From Candidatus Segatella caccae (GTDB lineage: Bacteria > Bacteroidota > Bacteroidia > Bacteroidales > Bacteroidaceae), in assembly GCA_900556395.1 (NCBI GenBank), contig USOQ01000031.1, positions 1 to 28,378 on the forward strand: 28,378 nucleotides of DNA, read 5' to 3'. The notes under the pieces are model-generated. The model saw nothing but the letters and a program-made list of their open reading frames with translations, was not told the origin of the DNA and did no database searches. This document shows positions 15,848-23,482 of the stretch, piece by piece; the first letter of the stretch is position 1, and each line of letters begins with the position of its first letter. Position numbers and translations under genes: made by a program.

Positions 15848-17923
15848 TTACCAGTTGCGGAAGAGTTCGAAATCAAACTTGCAACCTATTCCGTAGAACT
15901 TGGCGTTTTTGAAGCCTGCAAATATGCCCATCGACAGTAGTCGAGTACTGAAGCCATAGCCCCATTCGGTGTAGGGGTGTAGATTCTCTACCAGAAGGGC
16001 ATTAACATAGAACCGTTCTGCTTCTACATATCTGCCCACTAAGGGAGTCCAGGCAGCAAAAAGCATCGGTCGCTCATAAGTGAAGTTGCTACGCACATAG
16101 TATTCTGATGAGTTATACCATTCGGAAGGCAGTAATTCAAACGAGCCACTCCAGTCGTCGTTCCATCCTCCAGGGATGTAGTTGTCGTTGAAGTTGGAGT
16201 AGTCGATGAAATACCAGTGTGAGCCTCTCATTGTATAGAATCCTGCACCGAGACGTGCTGAATACAATTGTCGTCTGCTGGCATAGAAAATGCCTTTGGC
16301 ATCAAGCTCTATGCGTTCGTATGGAATGTTTGAGCTCAAAAATCCCTTGATGCTTCGCTCATAATCGGCTGTCACTGTCACGCCTTTAGGTCCTAAGGGA
16401 CGCCATATCAAGCCCACGGCAGGTGCGACAGAGCGATACTTCGATGGATAGCCATACGTTTCGTAAAACTCAGGGTGGAGCGCCTTGCGATGGTGAGCCG
16501 TAACTCCCACCTCAAATCCCCATTTGGGTGTAAACATCCAGTGGTTAGTGAGACGGAAATAGCTATCAGTAAACTCGGTGTAGTTTTTCTGCTGCACGTC
16601 TATCTCTTCGTCATCGTCTTTAGGGATGTTGAGGATGTTGCGTGCAATGACGTTGGTGTTGATACGATTGCCACTGCCATAAGTCATTTCCAAATAGCCC
16701 TCGTGCTTGCGATTGTAGTTGAAGGTGGCTGGAATATTGAAGTATAGCTGATGGAGTTTGAAGCTATAACCCGCCCTAAAGCGCACACCCAACTGGATGT
16801 TGTCGTTGAAAGAATAGGAGCTACGTATGTCAAACTTATAGATAAGTCCTTTTCGCCTGGTGTAACCCATGTATAGCGGATTGAGGATGGGACTTAAGCG
16901 TACATATCCTTGGTTTTCCTTACCAAAGTCTTGCTGTATACGATTCACCATATTGTCTCCCACAATATCCCAGAGCACATCTTTGACAAAGTTGCGCTTC
17001 TTCTGGGCACCCTCTACCTGGCTGAGAGAGTCGCGACGATTCTTTTCTTTGAAGTACTCATCATAGATGAGCAGCTCTTTCTCGTTGAGTAATACGGGAC
17101 GCACCTGTGCCATTAGTGTCGTGTCGGCTACGTTGTTGAGTGAGTCGGAAATGAGTTTGGGCAGATTGTAGTATGCAGAGAGCATACCCGTAATATTGTT
17201 GCCCATAAAACGGAAATTGGCCTTTAGGTTGCATCTATCAGGCAAGAGCGACTGATAGCCCTCTTTGCCCATCACGATGGATACGAAAAAACGAGTCATG
17301 TCGTATTCACCCTCAAAGTCTACCATGTATACTTTTCCCGTCTTGCTATTCACCACGGCCTTGGTTTCTACGGTTTGCGTGTTTTTCACTTTGGGGTAGG
17401 CGTATACCTGTGCCTTGTCGAAGGCAAGGGGAGTCACCTTGTAGGTGTAAAACCTACGGTTGGCAGGGTGAAAAGGAGAAAGGATGTTGTTTTGAAATAA
17501 GTTTTCGTCAAAGACATTAGGAGTGACATACGTAATGACGTATGACATAATGTTGCGGCGGTGGGGCACCGTACTCAAATGGAGCAGGCGTTGATCGGTG
17601 AAAGTTTCGTTGTGGCGTGTTATCTTGGCATAGTATTCGCTGATGAAGTGGCGGCCAGTGCCATGAGCTATGGCATACATTGAGGGAACAAGCATCAAGG
17701 TGGCGTTGCGCTTGTTGGTGTGCATCTGCATCTTGGTGTAAGCATAACTCTGTGAACCATCCAGACCTGTGGTGTCAGTGCGCTTGGCATAGGTAAATAC
17801 CAAACGAAGCACCGAATCACGAAACTCGATATTCGGTGCTTTCACTTTGGCAGAGATGCTTGCCGACATCATCAGCAAGCAAGCCATGATTATAAACTTA
17901 CGAAGCAACAATCTGCTATCCAA
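15848..17923 (-). CDS. DUF5686 family outer-membrane barrel protein
   Basis: About 690 residues with a signal peptide (LLLRKFIIMACLLMMSASISA). The family motif region runs through LSPFHPANRRFYTYKVTPL and IHKTGKVYMVDFEGEYDM-like text around residues 150-215. The C-terminal half alternates short strands rich in aromatic residues (for example GYTRRKGLIYKFDIRSSYSF) and ends in FDFELFRNW, as outer-membrane barrels do. I see no N-terminal carboxypeptidase-regulatory-like domain, which longer relatives carry. The function is unknown. The frame overlaps the end of rpoD by 8 bp. No ATG is available before residue 13; TTG codons at positions 1, 5 and 6 would keep the Arg-Lys n-region of the signal peptide, so a TTG start coupled to rpoD translation is inferred. 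Confidence 0.82.
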   Translation of the reverse strand: MDSRLLLRKFIIMACLLMMSASISAKVKAPNIEFRDSVLRLVFTYAKRTDTTGLDGSQSYAYTKMQMHTNKRNATLMLVPSMYAIAHGTGRHFISEYYAKITRHNETFTDQRLLHLSTVPHRRNIMSYVITYVTPNVFDENLFQNNILSPFHPANRRFYTYKVTPLAFDKAQVYAYPKVKNTQTVETKAVVNSKTGKVYMVDFEGEYDMTRFFVSIVMGKEGYQSLLPDRCNLKANFRFMGNNITGMLSAYYNLPKLISDSLNNVADTTLMAQVRPVLLNEKELLIYDEYFKEKNRRDSLSQVEGAQKKRNFVKDVLWDIVGDNMVNRIQQDFGKENQGYVRLSPILNPLYMGYTRRKGLIYKFDIRSSYSFNDNIQLGVRFRAGYSFKLHQLYFNIPATFNYNRKHEGYLEMTYGSGNRINTNVIARNILNIPKDDDEEIDVQQKNYTEFTDSYFRLTNHWMFTPKWGFEVGVTAHHRKALHPEFYETYGYPSKYRSVAPAVGLIWRPLGPKGVTVTADYERSIKGFLSSNIPYERIELDAKGIFYASRRQLYSARLGAGFYTMRGSHWYFIDYSNFNDNYIPGGWNDDWSGSFELLPSEWYNSSEYYVRSNFTYERPMLFAAWTPLVGRYVEAERFYVNALLVENLHPYTEWGYGFSTRLLSMGIFAGFKNAKFYGIGCKFDFELFRNW

Positions 17924-18788
17924 GGTATTTCATCAATATTTTGACATATCCCGATTCTCTGAGTTTCGAGATGCTTTTCTCGCGTATTTGGCGCACGCGT
18001 TCACGCGTAAGTCCCATCTTGTCGCCTATTTCCTCAAGCCCTTTTTCTGGCTCGCCAATACCGAAGCAGGCGCAGATGATTTGTCGCTCACGCTCTTTGA
18101 GTACCTGGCCGAGCACCTGCTTGAGCTCCATGGCCATGCTCTCGTGATCAACTTGCTTGTCGGTGCGGCTGTCATCGCCACTGGCCATGACGTCTACCAT
18201 CGCATTGTCGTCGTCATCGCCAAAGGGGGCATCGATGCTCACATGATGTCCACTTGCTGCCATGCTCTGCGATATTTTTTCTTCGTCTACTCCCGTGCGT
18301 GCTGCGATTTCCTCCACACTGGGTCTACGTAGGTTCTCTTGCTCAAACTTGTTGATTTCGTGGTTCACCTTGTTGAGTGACCCCACTTGGTTGAGGGGCA
18401 ATCGCACTATGCGACTCTGCTCGGCAATAGCCTGTAAGATGCTCTGGCGAATCCACCATACAGCGTAAGAGATAAACTTGAATCCACGAGTTTCGTCAAA
18501 ACGCTCTGCTGCCTTAATGAGGCCTATGTTACCCTCGTCGATGAGGTCGGTCAGAGTCAGTCCTTGATGCTGATACTGTTTGGCCACAGACACGACAAAA
18601 CGCAAGTTGGCCTCTACCAGTTTGTTTTTAGCACGCTCGCCAGCTCGACCTCCTTTCTTAATGGCCTGGGCAAGTTCGATCTCTTCGTCAATCGAAACCA
18701 TAGGTGCACGACCAATCTCTACAAGGTACTTGTCAAGTGCCTCGCTGTTACGGTTGGTGATGCTTTTCTGTATCTTAAGTTGTCTCAT
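17916..18788 (-). CDS. rpoD: Primary RNA polymerase sigma factor (Bacteroidetes type)
   Basis: 290 residues, the short vegetative sigma of Bacteroidetes, lacking most of region 1.1. It opens MRQLKIQKSITNRNSEALDK, then DKYLVEIGRAPMVSIDEEIE (region 1.2), NLRFVVSVAKQYQHQGLTLT and DLIDEGNIGLIKAAERFD (region 2), FKFISYAVWWIRQSI (2.3-2.4), a region 3 with RPSVEEIAARTGVDEEKIS, and the helix-turn-helix LTRERVRQIREKSISKLR (4.2) near the end. It directs core polymerase to the TAnnTTTG / TTTG promoters, of which several are seen in this window. Its own -7 box TATATTTG lies about 26 bp upstream of the ATG. It overlaps the next gene, making it the head of a probable four-gene unit. Confidence 0.96.
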   Translation of the reverse strand: MRQLKIQKSITNRNSEALDKYLVEIGRAPMVSIDEEIELAQAIKKGGRAGERAKNKLVEANLRFVVSVAKQYQHQGLTLTDLIDEGNIGLIKAAERFDETRGFKFISYAVWWIRQSILQAIAEQSRIVRLPLNQVGSLNKVNHEINKFEQENLRRPSVEEIAARTGVDEEKISQSMAASGHHVSIDAPFGDDDDNAMVDVMASGDDSRTDKQVDHESMAMELKQVLGQVLKERERQIICACFGIGEPEKGLEEIGDKMGLTRERVRQIREKSISKLRESGYVKILMKYLG

Positions 18789-18813
18789 TCTCTATACTTT
18801 CACCTAATTTTCG

Positions 18814-18821
18814 CAAATATA
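18814..18821 (-). promoter_or_regulatory. Putative -7 box of rpoD
   Basis: The minus strand reads TATATTTG, an exact TAnnTTTG match about 26 bp before the start. No TTTG is present at the usual -33 distance. Confidence 0.6.
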
Positions 18822-18869
18822 GTAAAAATAAGTATAGGTTGTTGTTTTTGATAACTAACTTTAACACAA

Positions 18870-20531
18870 TTATTTAACAATCTCCTCTTGAAGAAATTTC
18901 TGATAAGCATCACGATAGCCGTTGAAAACATTGATGTCTACGTGTCCGCGTATTCCGCTCACTCTGCCGTCAGGGCACAACTGCCACAACACCAAGCGTA
19001 CATCGGGCTTGTATTCGCCATAGCGCGCTATCCATACGCGATAGTTGCGTTTAAGGTCGGGCGCCATGCTGAAATATCGGTTTACAAACATCTGACTGAT
19101 GTAGAGGATAGGGCGTGTACCTGTGGCTTTTTCTACATATCTGAGCCATGCTCTCACCTGTGTAAACATGGCCTTGGACCCTCCCATCTGCTTTATTTGG
19201 CGTGGTGTGGGTTCGAGATCGAGTACGGGTGGGAAATCGCCTCGTCTCACTTGGGCATGCTTCATAAACTTGCGAGCCTGCTGCAGACCAGACTTTCGTG
19301 TGGAGAAGAAGTGGTAGCTACCCACTCTAAAGCCATGAGCACGTGCCGCTTGATAGTCTTTACGATAGTAGGGATTGAGCAGTGTGGCTCCTTCGGTACA
19401 CTTGATGTAGATAAAACTGATGGGGTAGCTCACGTTGCCACTTACTTTCTTGCGACTAATGTTGCCCAAATGGTTGATGCGTAACTTCTTCCACAGTATG
19501 GGGAACTTCTTTTTGCCTTGGATGTGTTGATACTTGGAAATGTCGATGCCGTAAATACGTTCAGAGGTATAAACGAGTCTCTCGCCTTGGTATCGTCCGC
19601 TTTTCCATTCTCCTACACGGAGTGGCTCTTTAGTTTTGATGCCTACCCCGAATCCGTTGCGCTGACCATGTTGCCAGTGGCCCTCATAGAAACTTCCATC
19701 ACGCCCCATCCATGCTCCGTGTCCGTGAGGATGGAAAAGAGAGTCTCTTTCGCCTTGATATACGCCAGTAGAGTCTTTTTTAAGTACTTCCGTTACAGAC
19801 TTACGCAAGGGTAATGTCAATAGACGAAGCACAACTGCTGCTGCATGGTAGTTCACGGCAACGATGGAATCGGGGAGCGCATGCGTGGTGAGTCGGAATA
19901 GGTTCATGCCTCTTATGGTGTCTTTCTTCTCCATCAAGCAAGGCAAACTTCTTTTGTGTTCATTTGATGGACCAAAAAAGGCCTTGTACGATACCTTTCT
20001 CACAATGCGGAGATGTTGATTGTCTGCTGCATGCTGTAAAGAGTCGCAGAGTTTGTTTACCTGTTTGAGCTGTGCTTTTTGTTGCTGCGCATATTCTGCA
20101 ATCATACCATATCCCTCATCGCGTACCTGATGGGAGTGAAAATAATAGTCGGTTTCGTGAAGCACCCACTGGCTATTTTTTCGTAGCGTGTGAAGAGAGT
20201 CGAGGATAGCTTGGCAAACTTGTGAGGCTGTCAGCCCTGCATAGCGATGGTGATGAAGAGCGTTGTTGTCTTCTGCAAGTAGGAGTCCTCTACAAGAAGG
20301 TAGCAGGTTCCATTGATTAACGAAGTTAGCCTCTAACAGGGTTGTGTCGCAGCCCAAGGAGAATAGCACCTTATTATCGATTCTGAGTTCATACTGAGAG
20401 TAGGCGCCGATAGTAGCTCGTGATGCTACCCATTTCTCACGACTCATGTGATAGCAAGAGTATACGTACCAACTGCATGATAGCAGTATCAGCAAGGAAG
20501 TGCATAGAATGATGGTGTTTCTTTTTTTCAT
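18870..20531 (-). CDS. GH25 lysozyme lipoprotein with MORN-like segment
   Basis: 553 residues. The N-terminus MKKRNTIILCTSLLILLSCS has a lipobox LLSC with Cys19, suggesting a lipid-anchored protein. Residues about 30-240 are unfamiliar, polar and mostly helical. Around 265-300, GAWMGRDGSFYEGHWQHGQR and NGFGVGI form two MORN-like repeats. The C-terminal GH25 (Glyco_hydro_25) domain (about 326-550) has GIDISKYQ with Asp330, FPPVLDLEPT with Asp438 and Glu440, and a final VDIN. GH25 enzymes cleave the MurNAc-GlcNAc bond of peptidoglycan; the catalytic acidic residues are present. The domain combination suggests an envelope remodelling role on the periplasmic side, but this is inference. It has its own promoter. 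Confidence 0.87.
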   Translation of the reverse strand: MKKRNTIILCTSLLILLSCSWYVYSCYHMSREKWVASRATIGAYSQYELRIDNKVLFSLGCDTTLLEANFVNQWNLLPSCRGLLLAEDNNALHHHRYAGLTASQVCQAILDSLHTLRKNSQWVLHETDYYFHSHQVRDEGYGMIAEYAQQQKAQLKQVNKLCDSLQHAADNQHLRIVRKVSYKAFFGPSNEHKRSLPCLMEKKDTIRGMNLFRLTTHALPDSIVAVNYHAAAVVLRLLTLPLRKSVTEVLKKDSTGVYQGERDSLFHPHGHGAWMGRDGSFYEGHWQHGQRNGFGVGIKTKEPLRVGEWKSGRYQGERLVYTSERIYGIDISKYQHIQGKKKFPILWKKLRINHLGNISRKKVSGNVSYPISFIYIKCTEGATLLNPYYRKDYQAARAHGFRVGSYHFFSTRKSGLQQARKFMKHAQVRRGDFPPVLDLEPTPRQIKQMGGSKAMFTQVRAWLRYVEKATGTRPILYISQMFVNRYFSMAPDLKRNYRVWIARYGEYKPDVRLVLWQLCPDGRVSGIRGHVDINVFNGYRDAYQKFLQEEIVK

Positions 20532-20630
20532 TTTTATTTACTTTTTCAAAGTATCGGGCGGCTTATTGGGCTGGGCGGTAATTTATGAGATATTGTTTGA
20601 ACATTTTGCTGAGATACAGCTTATCTTTTG

Positions 20631-20661
20631 CAAAGATACAATAAAAACACGAAAAAGCAAT
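20631..20661 (-). promoter_or_regulatory. Putative promoter of the GH25 gene
   Basis: On the minus strand ATTG (20658-20661), a 19-bp spacer and TATCTTTG (20631-20638). The leader would be about 95 nt. Confidence 0.65.
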
Positions 20662-20797
20662 ATTTTTCTGCAACTTGTATCTAACAGGCAAAATAAAAGA
20701 AAATCAAAAATGCTCATAATGATATAGAAATAAATAGCTTGAGGTTGTTGTATAAAAAAGTCTTTAAACCGCACATAAATTTGATTAAAAGTTCCGT

Positions 20798-20881
20798 TCA
20801 AAGGCTTTGAATATATATCTAAAGCCTTTGAACGTATATTCAGAACCTTTGAACATATATTCAAAGCTTTTGAATAAAGAT
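20798..20881. repeat. Four tandem 21-bp repeats with internal dyad
   Basis: Units start at 20798, 20819, 20840 and 20861, each exactly 21 bp, with consensus close to TCAAAGCCTTTGAACATATA plus T. Each unit contains CAAAG-CTTTG-like dyad symmetry, best in the first (TTCAAAGGCTTTGAA). Units differ at 3-6 positions, so they are old or under selection only for the core. Confidence 0.85.
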
Positions 20882-20887
20882 TTATCT

Positions 20888-20929
20888 TGTGGTTTAACGA
20901 TTTTAGTTTGTGGTTTAACGATTTTAGTT
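20888..20929. repeat. Two exact tandem 21-bp repeats
   Basis: The unit TGTGGTTTAACGATTTTAGT plus T occurs twice without change, starting at 20888 and 20909. The period equals that of the preceding, unrelated repeat block. Confidence 0.9.
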
Positions 20930-20991
20930 GACCACTTTACACTTTATTGATAATACGAGTTGACTCAGTTATTACTATTTTTATTGAAGTT

Positions 20992-21146
20992 TCGCATGTA
21001 CGGAAGTTATAGTAGTTAAAGAAGTTATCACTCCCTTCGGTCGTTAGAAGTTATAGCCAATAGCCTTTTTGTTGTATATTTAGCTATAAAGCATATGGCT
21101 TTAACATCTCTAACTTCTTTAAATTCTTTAACTTCCCCATTTGCGA
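20992..21146. repeat. Large imperfect palindromic intergenic element (copy B)
   Basis: The left arm (about 20992-21030) and the reverse complement of the right arm (about 21097-21146) both read TCGCA, then GGAAGTTA(T/A)AG, then TTAAAGAAGTTA. Arms are about 40-50 bp. The right arm shares TTTAACATCT with copy A. Inner repeats of AGAAGTTATAGCC add more structure. Confidence 0.6.
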
Positions 21147-21167
21147 AAGTAATTACACAGTTCACCA

Positions 21168-21183
21168 CAGGGGCCTTCCCCTG
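21168..21183. repeat. Short GC hairpin
   Basis: CAGGGG-CCTT-CCCCTG is a perfect 6-bp stem with a four-base loop in otherwise A/T-rich sequence. No T-run follows. Confidence 0.5.
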
Positions 21184-21275
21184 AGTTGTTAATATATTAT
21201 AACTCGCTCTAAATTGGACTTTGATTGAAAATCAAGAAGTTGGTCGTTTGCCTATATTATATAGGTAACAATATG

Positions 21276-21301
21276 GAAACGAGCGGACTTCTGCTCGTTT
21301 C
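21276..21301. repeat. Hairpin downstream of the orphan promoter
   Basis: GAAACGAGC (21276-21284) pairs perfectly with GCTCGTTTC (21293-21301) around an 8-nt loop. On the plus strand it is followed by TGTATTTT, a moderate T-tract. On the minus strand it would lie about 35 nt into a transcript from the promoter at 21341-21371. Confidence 0.6.
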
Positions 21302-21340
21302 TGTATTTTGCAATATGCAAAGAACGCCTTAATTCGGGGA

Positions 21341-21371
21341 CAAAGATACGATATTTTTCTAAATATCCAAT
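21341..21371 (-). promoter_or_regulatory. Orphan promoter with no gene behind it
   Basis: On the minus strand ATTG (21368-21371), a 19-bp spacer and TATCTTTG (21341-21348). Transcription would run left into the non-coding region; no open frame with a start follows nearby. Confidence 0.45.
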
Positions 21372-21493
21372 GATTTACAAGAGGAATTTTATGGAAATTA
21401 GAACTTTTTATAGTAAAACCTTGCTTCGCAAGTAATTTGAGATAAGAAACATCAGTGAATCCAAATTTAATGTATATTGTCAGTTTCCACAAT

Positions 21494-21546
21494 TTTCACC
21501 GTGGTACGCCTCCCAACAATATGTACCACAGTGAAACTTCGTTTTT
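21494..21546. terminator. Intrinsic terminator after the LytTR regulator
   Basis: TTTCACCGTGGTAC (21494-21507) pairs with GTACCACAGTGAAA (21523-21536) with one mismatch over 14 bp. On the plus strand CTTCGTTTTTTATA follows; on the minus strand, the direction of the regulator gene ending at 21587, AAAATTG follows. It probably ends the kinase-regulator operon and stops antisense transcription as well. Confidence 0.7.
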
Positions 21547-21586
21547 TATATAGTTGCGCGAAAAAACATCAAGTCAATTCGTGTCA

Positions 21587-22339
21587 TCATCTGTCGAGCC
21601 AATTCTTCAATTGCATGATTTTGTCTTTGCTGACCACAATTCGCAACTCAGGAAATCCATGAAGGCTAATGGTCATTTTGTATTTGAAGAAATTGGTGAG
21701 TTTGTCAATGCGCTCGATATTTACCATATATTGGCGGCTGACACGGAAGAACAAATTGGGATTCAGTTGCTGTTCCAAGTCACTCAAAGATTGATTGATG
21801 GTTACAGAATTACCATCACTAAGGTATGCCCTAACGACACCATTCTCTGACAAGAAATAACTGATGTCAGTTGTCTTGACAAGTTTGAAGCCATCATAGA
21901 TATGCACAAGGAAATTATCTCTCCATTTCTTGCCTGTTGCCATCCCCATTTTCTCCATCAGATCTGAGTAATCTATGACTTTGCTGCACAGGGCTTTAGC
22001 CTTTATTAGAGCTTTCTCCAATTCTTCTGGCAATATCGGTTTCTGAAGATAGGCGATGCCATTGCTCTTGAATGCTTCCAAGGCATATTCATTATAAGCC
22101 GTGGTGAATATCACAGGCGAAGTTGGGGCTATCTCCAAGAAAGCCTCGAACACATCACCATCGCCCAGTCTAATGTCCGCAAAGATTACATCCTCGTCAT
22201 GCGGATTTTGCAGATAGTCGATGACCGCTCTAACTGTCGTTAACGGTCCTTGTATTTCCATAGAGTTGTCTATGTTTTGCAAGAGGCGTTTCAGTCTTGA
22301 AAAGCCACGTTCTTCGTCTTCTATAATTAAAACTTTCAT
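21587..22339 (-). CDS. LytTR-type response regulator
   Basis: 250 residues. The receiver domain (1-120) has the acidic pocket IEDEE (6-10), the phospho-acceptor Asp55 in VIFADIRLGD, Thr79/Thr80 in VIFTTAYNEYALEAF and Lys100 in YLQKPI. A linker leads to a LytTR DNA-binding domain (about 145-250), recognised by FLVHIYDGFKLVKTTDISYF, the VNQ/INQSLSDLEQQL helix and FFRVSRQYMVNIERI. Regulators of this class bind pairs of short direct repeats about two helical turns apart. The start overlaps the kinase stop as ATGA, so the two are translationally coupled. Likely targets are the kinase promoter itself and the divergent barrel genes. Confidence 0.95.
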   Translation of the reverse strand: MKVLIIEDEERGFSRLKRLLQNIDNSMEIQGPLTTVRAVIDYLQNPHDEDVIFADIRLGDGDVFEAFLEIAPTSPVIFTTAYNEYALEAFKSNGIAYLQKPILPEELEKALIKAKALCSKVIDYSDLMEKMGMATGKKWRDNFLVHIYDGFKLVKTTDISYFLSENGVVRAYLSDGNSVTINQSLSDLEQQLNPNLFFRVSRQYMVNIERIDKLTNFFKYKMTISLHGFPELRIVVSKDKIMQLKNWLDR

Positions 22340-23340
22340 GATTTTGATAAGATTGGAAGTTTAACTTCAAAATATTTATTGTCGTTACTAACGACTAGTT
22401 CCTTTCCTAATTGACTATAGCGCAGACGCAAGTTTGACAATCCCTTTTGGGTTGTAGGTAAAGAACTCTTTATTGGATTCAACACGTTCCTTACTATGAC
22501 ATACTCGTCTTGACGATATATAGAGATAGAAAGTGGTGCTTCCTTGGTATGGCAATTATGCTTAATCGCATTCTCTACCATCATTTGTATGCTCAATGGC
22601 AAGGTCTTGTCCTTGCACCTTTCTAATTCTTCGGCGATTTCGATATGCATAGTATGGGGTGAACTTATCTCTTGGAGTTCACAATAGTTCTTCACGAAAT
22701 GAATCTCTTCATGTACTGGCACCGTCTCATTATCCAAATGTGTGACTACATATCTATAGATTTCAGAGAATTTCAGAGTGAAACTTTCTGCCTGTACAGG
22801 ATTCTCCTCAATCAAGTCTGCCAACGTGTTGATGCTGTTGAATATGAAATGCGGATTCATCTGCTGACGCAAGAGATTATTGGTAAGCACTACGGTTTCC
22901 TTCTCTTTTCTGATGAGGATGGAACAATAATATAGGCACGCATTCACCATGGTCAGCAATGTGGCGATTAATCCAAAAATATATAATCTGTCCCAATACA
23001 CATCGTTCCCAGCATGCCAAAGATTATCAAATATGTTTTCAAATGCCACAGCCCAAACAGAATTGGCTAGCAGCAACAATAGAATATGGGTGGCAAAGCG
23101 AGGATAGCTTATCTTGTTTTTAACAAAAATGTTACCCAAAGAAATAGAAATCCACAAAGAGAATAATGTATAAAAAGAACAATATACTATGTCGAAGCAC
23201 AAGTCCTTGAAAGTGACACCTGTACCCACAAACGTATCAAAGTCCATCAGTGCCCATAGCAAGTAGGAAAAGATGCATGTAGCGATGGATATGATGAACC
23301 AATTCTTTATAAGACTATGATATTTCTTCATATAACTCAT
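22336..23340 (-). CDS. LytS-type (HisKA_5-like) sensor histidine kinase
   Basis: 334 residues from the ATG at 23340, or 331 from the one at 23331; an earlier frame start at 23382 lies at the -33 box of the predicted promoter and is rejected. Four membrane segments (roughly residues 10-30, 45-65, 75-95 and 115-140) form the sensor without a recognisable extracellular domain. The His_kinase domain follows, with the phospho-acceptor His in LLRQQMNPHFIFNSINTL (about residue 164), an N box QMMVENAIKHN and a glycine-poor end GLSNLRLRYSQLG. The signal is unknown. It phosphorylates the LytTR regulator encoded next. The layout matches the many membrane kinase/LytTR pairs of Bacteroidetes. Confidence 0.93.
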   Translation of the reverse strand: MSYMKKYHSLIKNWFIISIATCIFSYLLWALMDFDTFVGTGVTFKDLCFDIVYCSFYTLFSLWISISLGNIFVKNKISYPRFATHILLLLLANSVWAVAFENIFDNLWHAGNDVYWDRLYIFGLIATLLTMVNACLYYCSILIRKEKETVVLTNNLLRQQMNPHFIFNSINTLADLIEENPVQAESFTLKFSEIYRYVVTHLDNETVPVHEEIHFVKNYCELQEISSPHTMHIEIAEELERCKDKTLPLSIQMMVENAIKHNCHTKEAPLSISIYRQDEYVIVRNVLNPIKSSLPTTQKGLSNLRLRYSQLGKELVVSNDNKYFEVKLPILSKS

Positions 23341-23351
23341 TTTTTTGCTTG

Positions 23352-23383
23352 CAAATTTAGTGTTTTTTTTCGAGATAGACAAT
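23352..23383 (-). promoter_or_regulatory. Putative promoter of the kinase-regulator operon
   Basis: On the minus strand ATTG (23380-23383), a 20-bp spacer and TAAATTTG (23352-23359). The start site falls about 23345-23348, leaving only 5-15 nt before the possible start codons at 23340 and 23331. Confidence 0.65.
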
Positions 23384-23392
23384 AGTAAGAAC

Positions 23393-23420
23393 CATGAATG
23401 ACGAAAAAACGCTCATGAAT
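23393..23420. promoter_or_regulatory. Candidate LytTR regulator site: direct repeats 21 bp apart
   Basis: CATGAAT occurs at 23393-23399 and 23414-23420, exactly 21 bp apart, starting about 10 bp upstream of the kinase -33 box. A third, inverted, partial copy (ATTCAT) lies at 23443-23448. Position and spacing fit a LytTR binding site for autoregulation; this is inference. Confidence 0.45.
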
Positions 23421-23482
23421 CCGCTATTTTCGCTTATAAACCATTCATAGCATAGTAAGATAAGGTTCATCTGTTGTTTTGA

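Larger units (their letters stand above)
20532..21586. other. Long non-coding, repeat-rich intergenic region
   Basis: About 1.05 kb between the GH25 gene and the response regulator. Open frames here lack credible starts, ribosome sites and family likeness. The content is: GH25 promoter; tandem repeats with a 21-bp period (20798-20929); palindromic element copy B (20992-21146); a short GC hairpin (21168-21183); a 9-bp-stem hairpin (21276-21301); an orphan promoter (21341-21371); and the terminator of the regulator operon (21494-21546). Confidence 0.75.

Noticed and set aside
20583..20864. Minus-strand frame with heptad peptide repeats (NIRSKAL type)
   Set aside because: Begins inside the 21-bp repeats at a TTG, overlaps the GH25 promoter and has no ribosome site; the peptide periodicity is explained by the DNA repeat length.
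20798..20929. CRISPR array
   Set aside because: The repeats are directly tandem with no spacers, and no cas genes are present.
21232..21492. Minus-strand frame of 86 codons in the long gap
   Set aside because: It spans the orphan promoter and a hairpin, starts at the edge of a terminator, and shows no known domain.
23341..23382. Longer start of the sensor kinase
   Set aside because: It would start inside the predicted -33/-7 promoter; the ATGs at 23340 and 23331 lie after the predicted start site.
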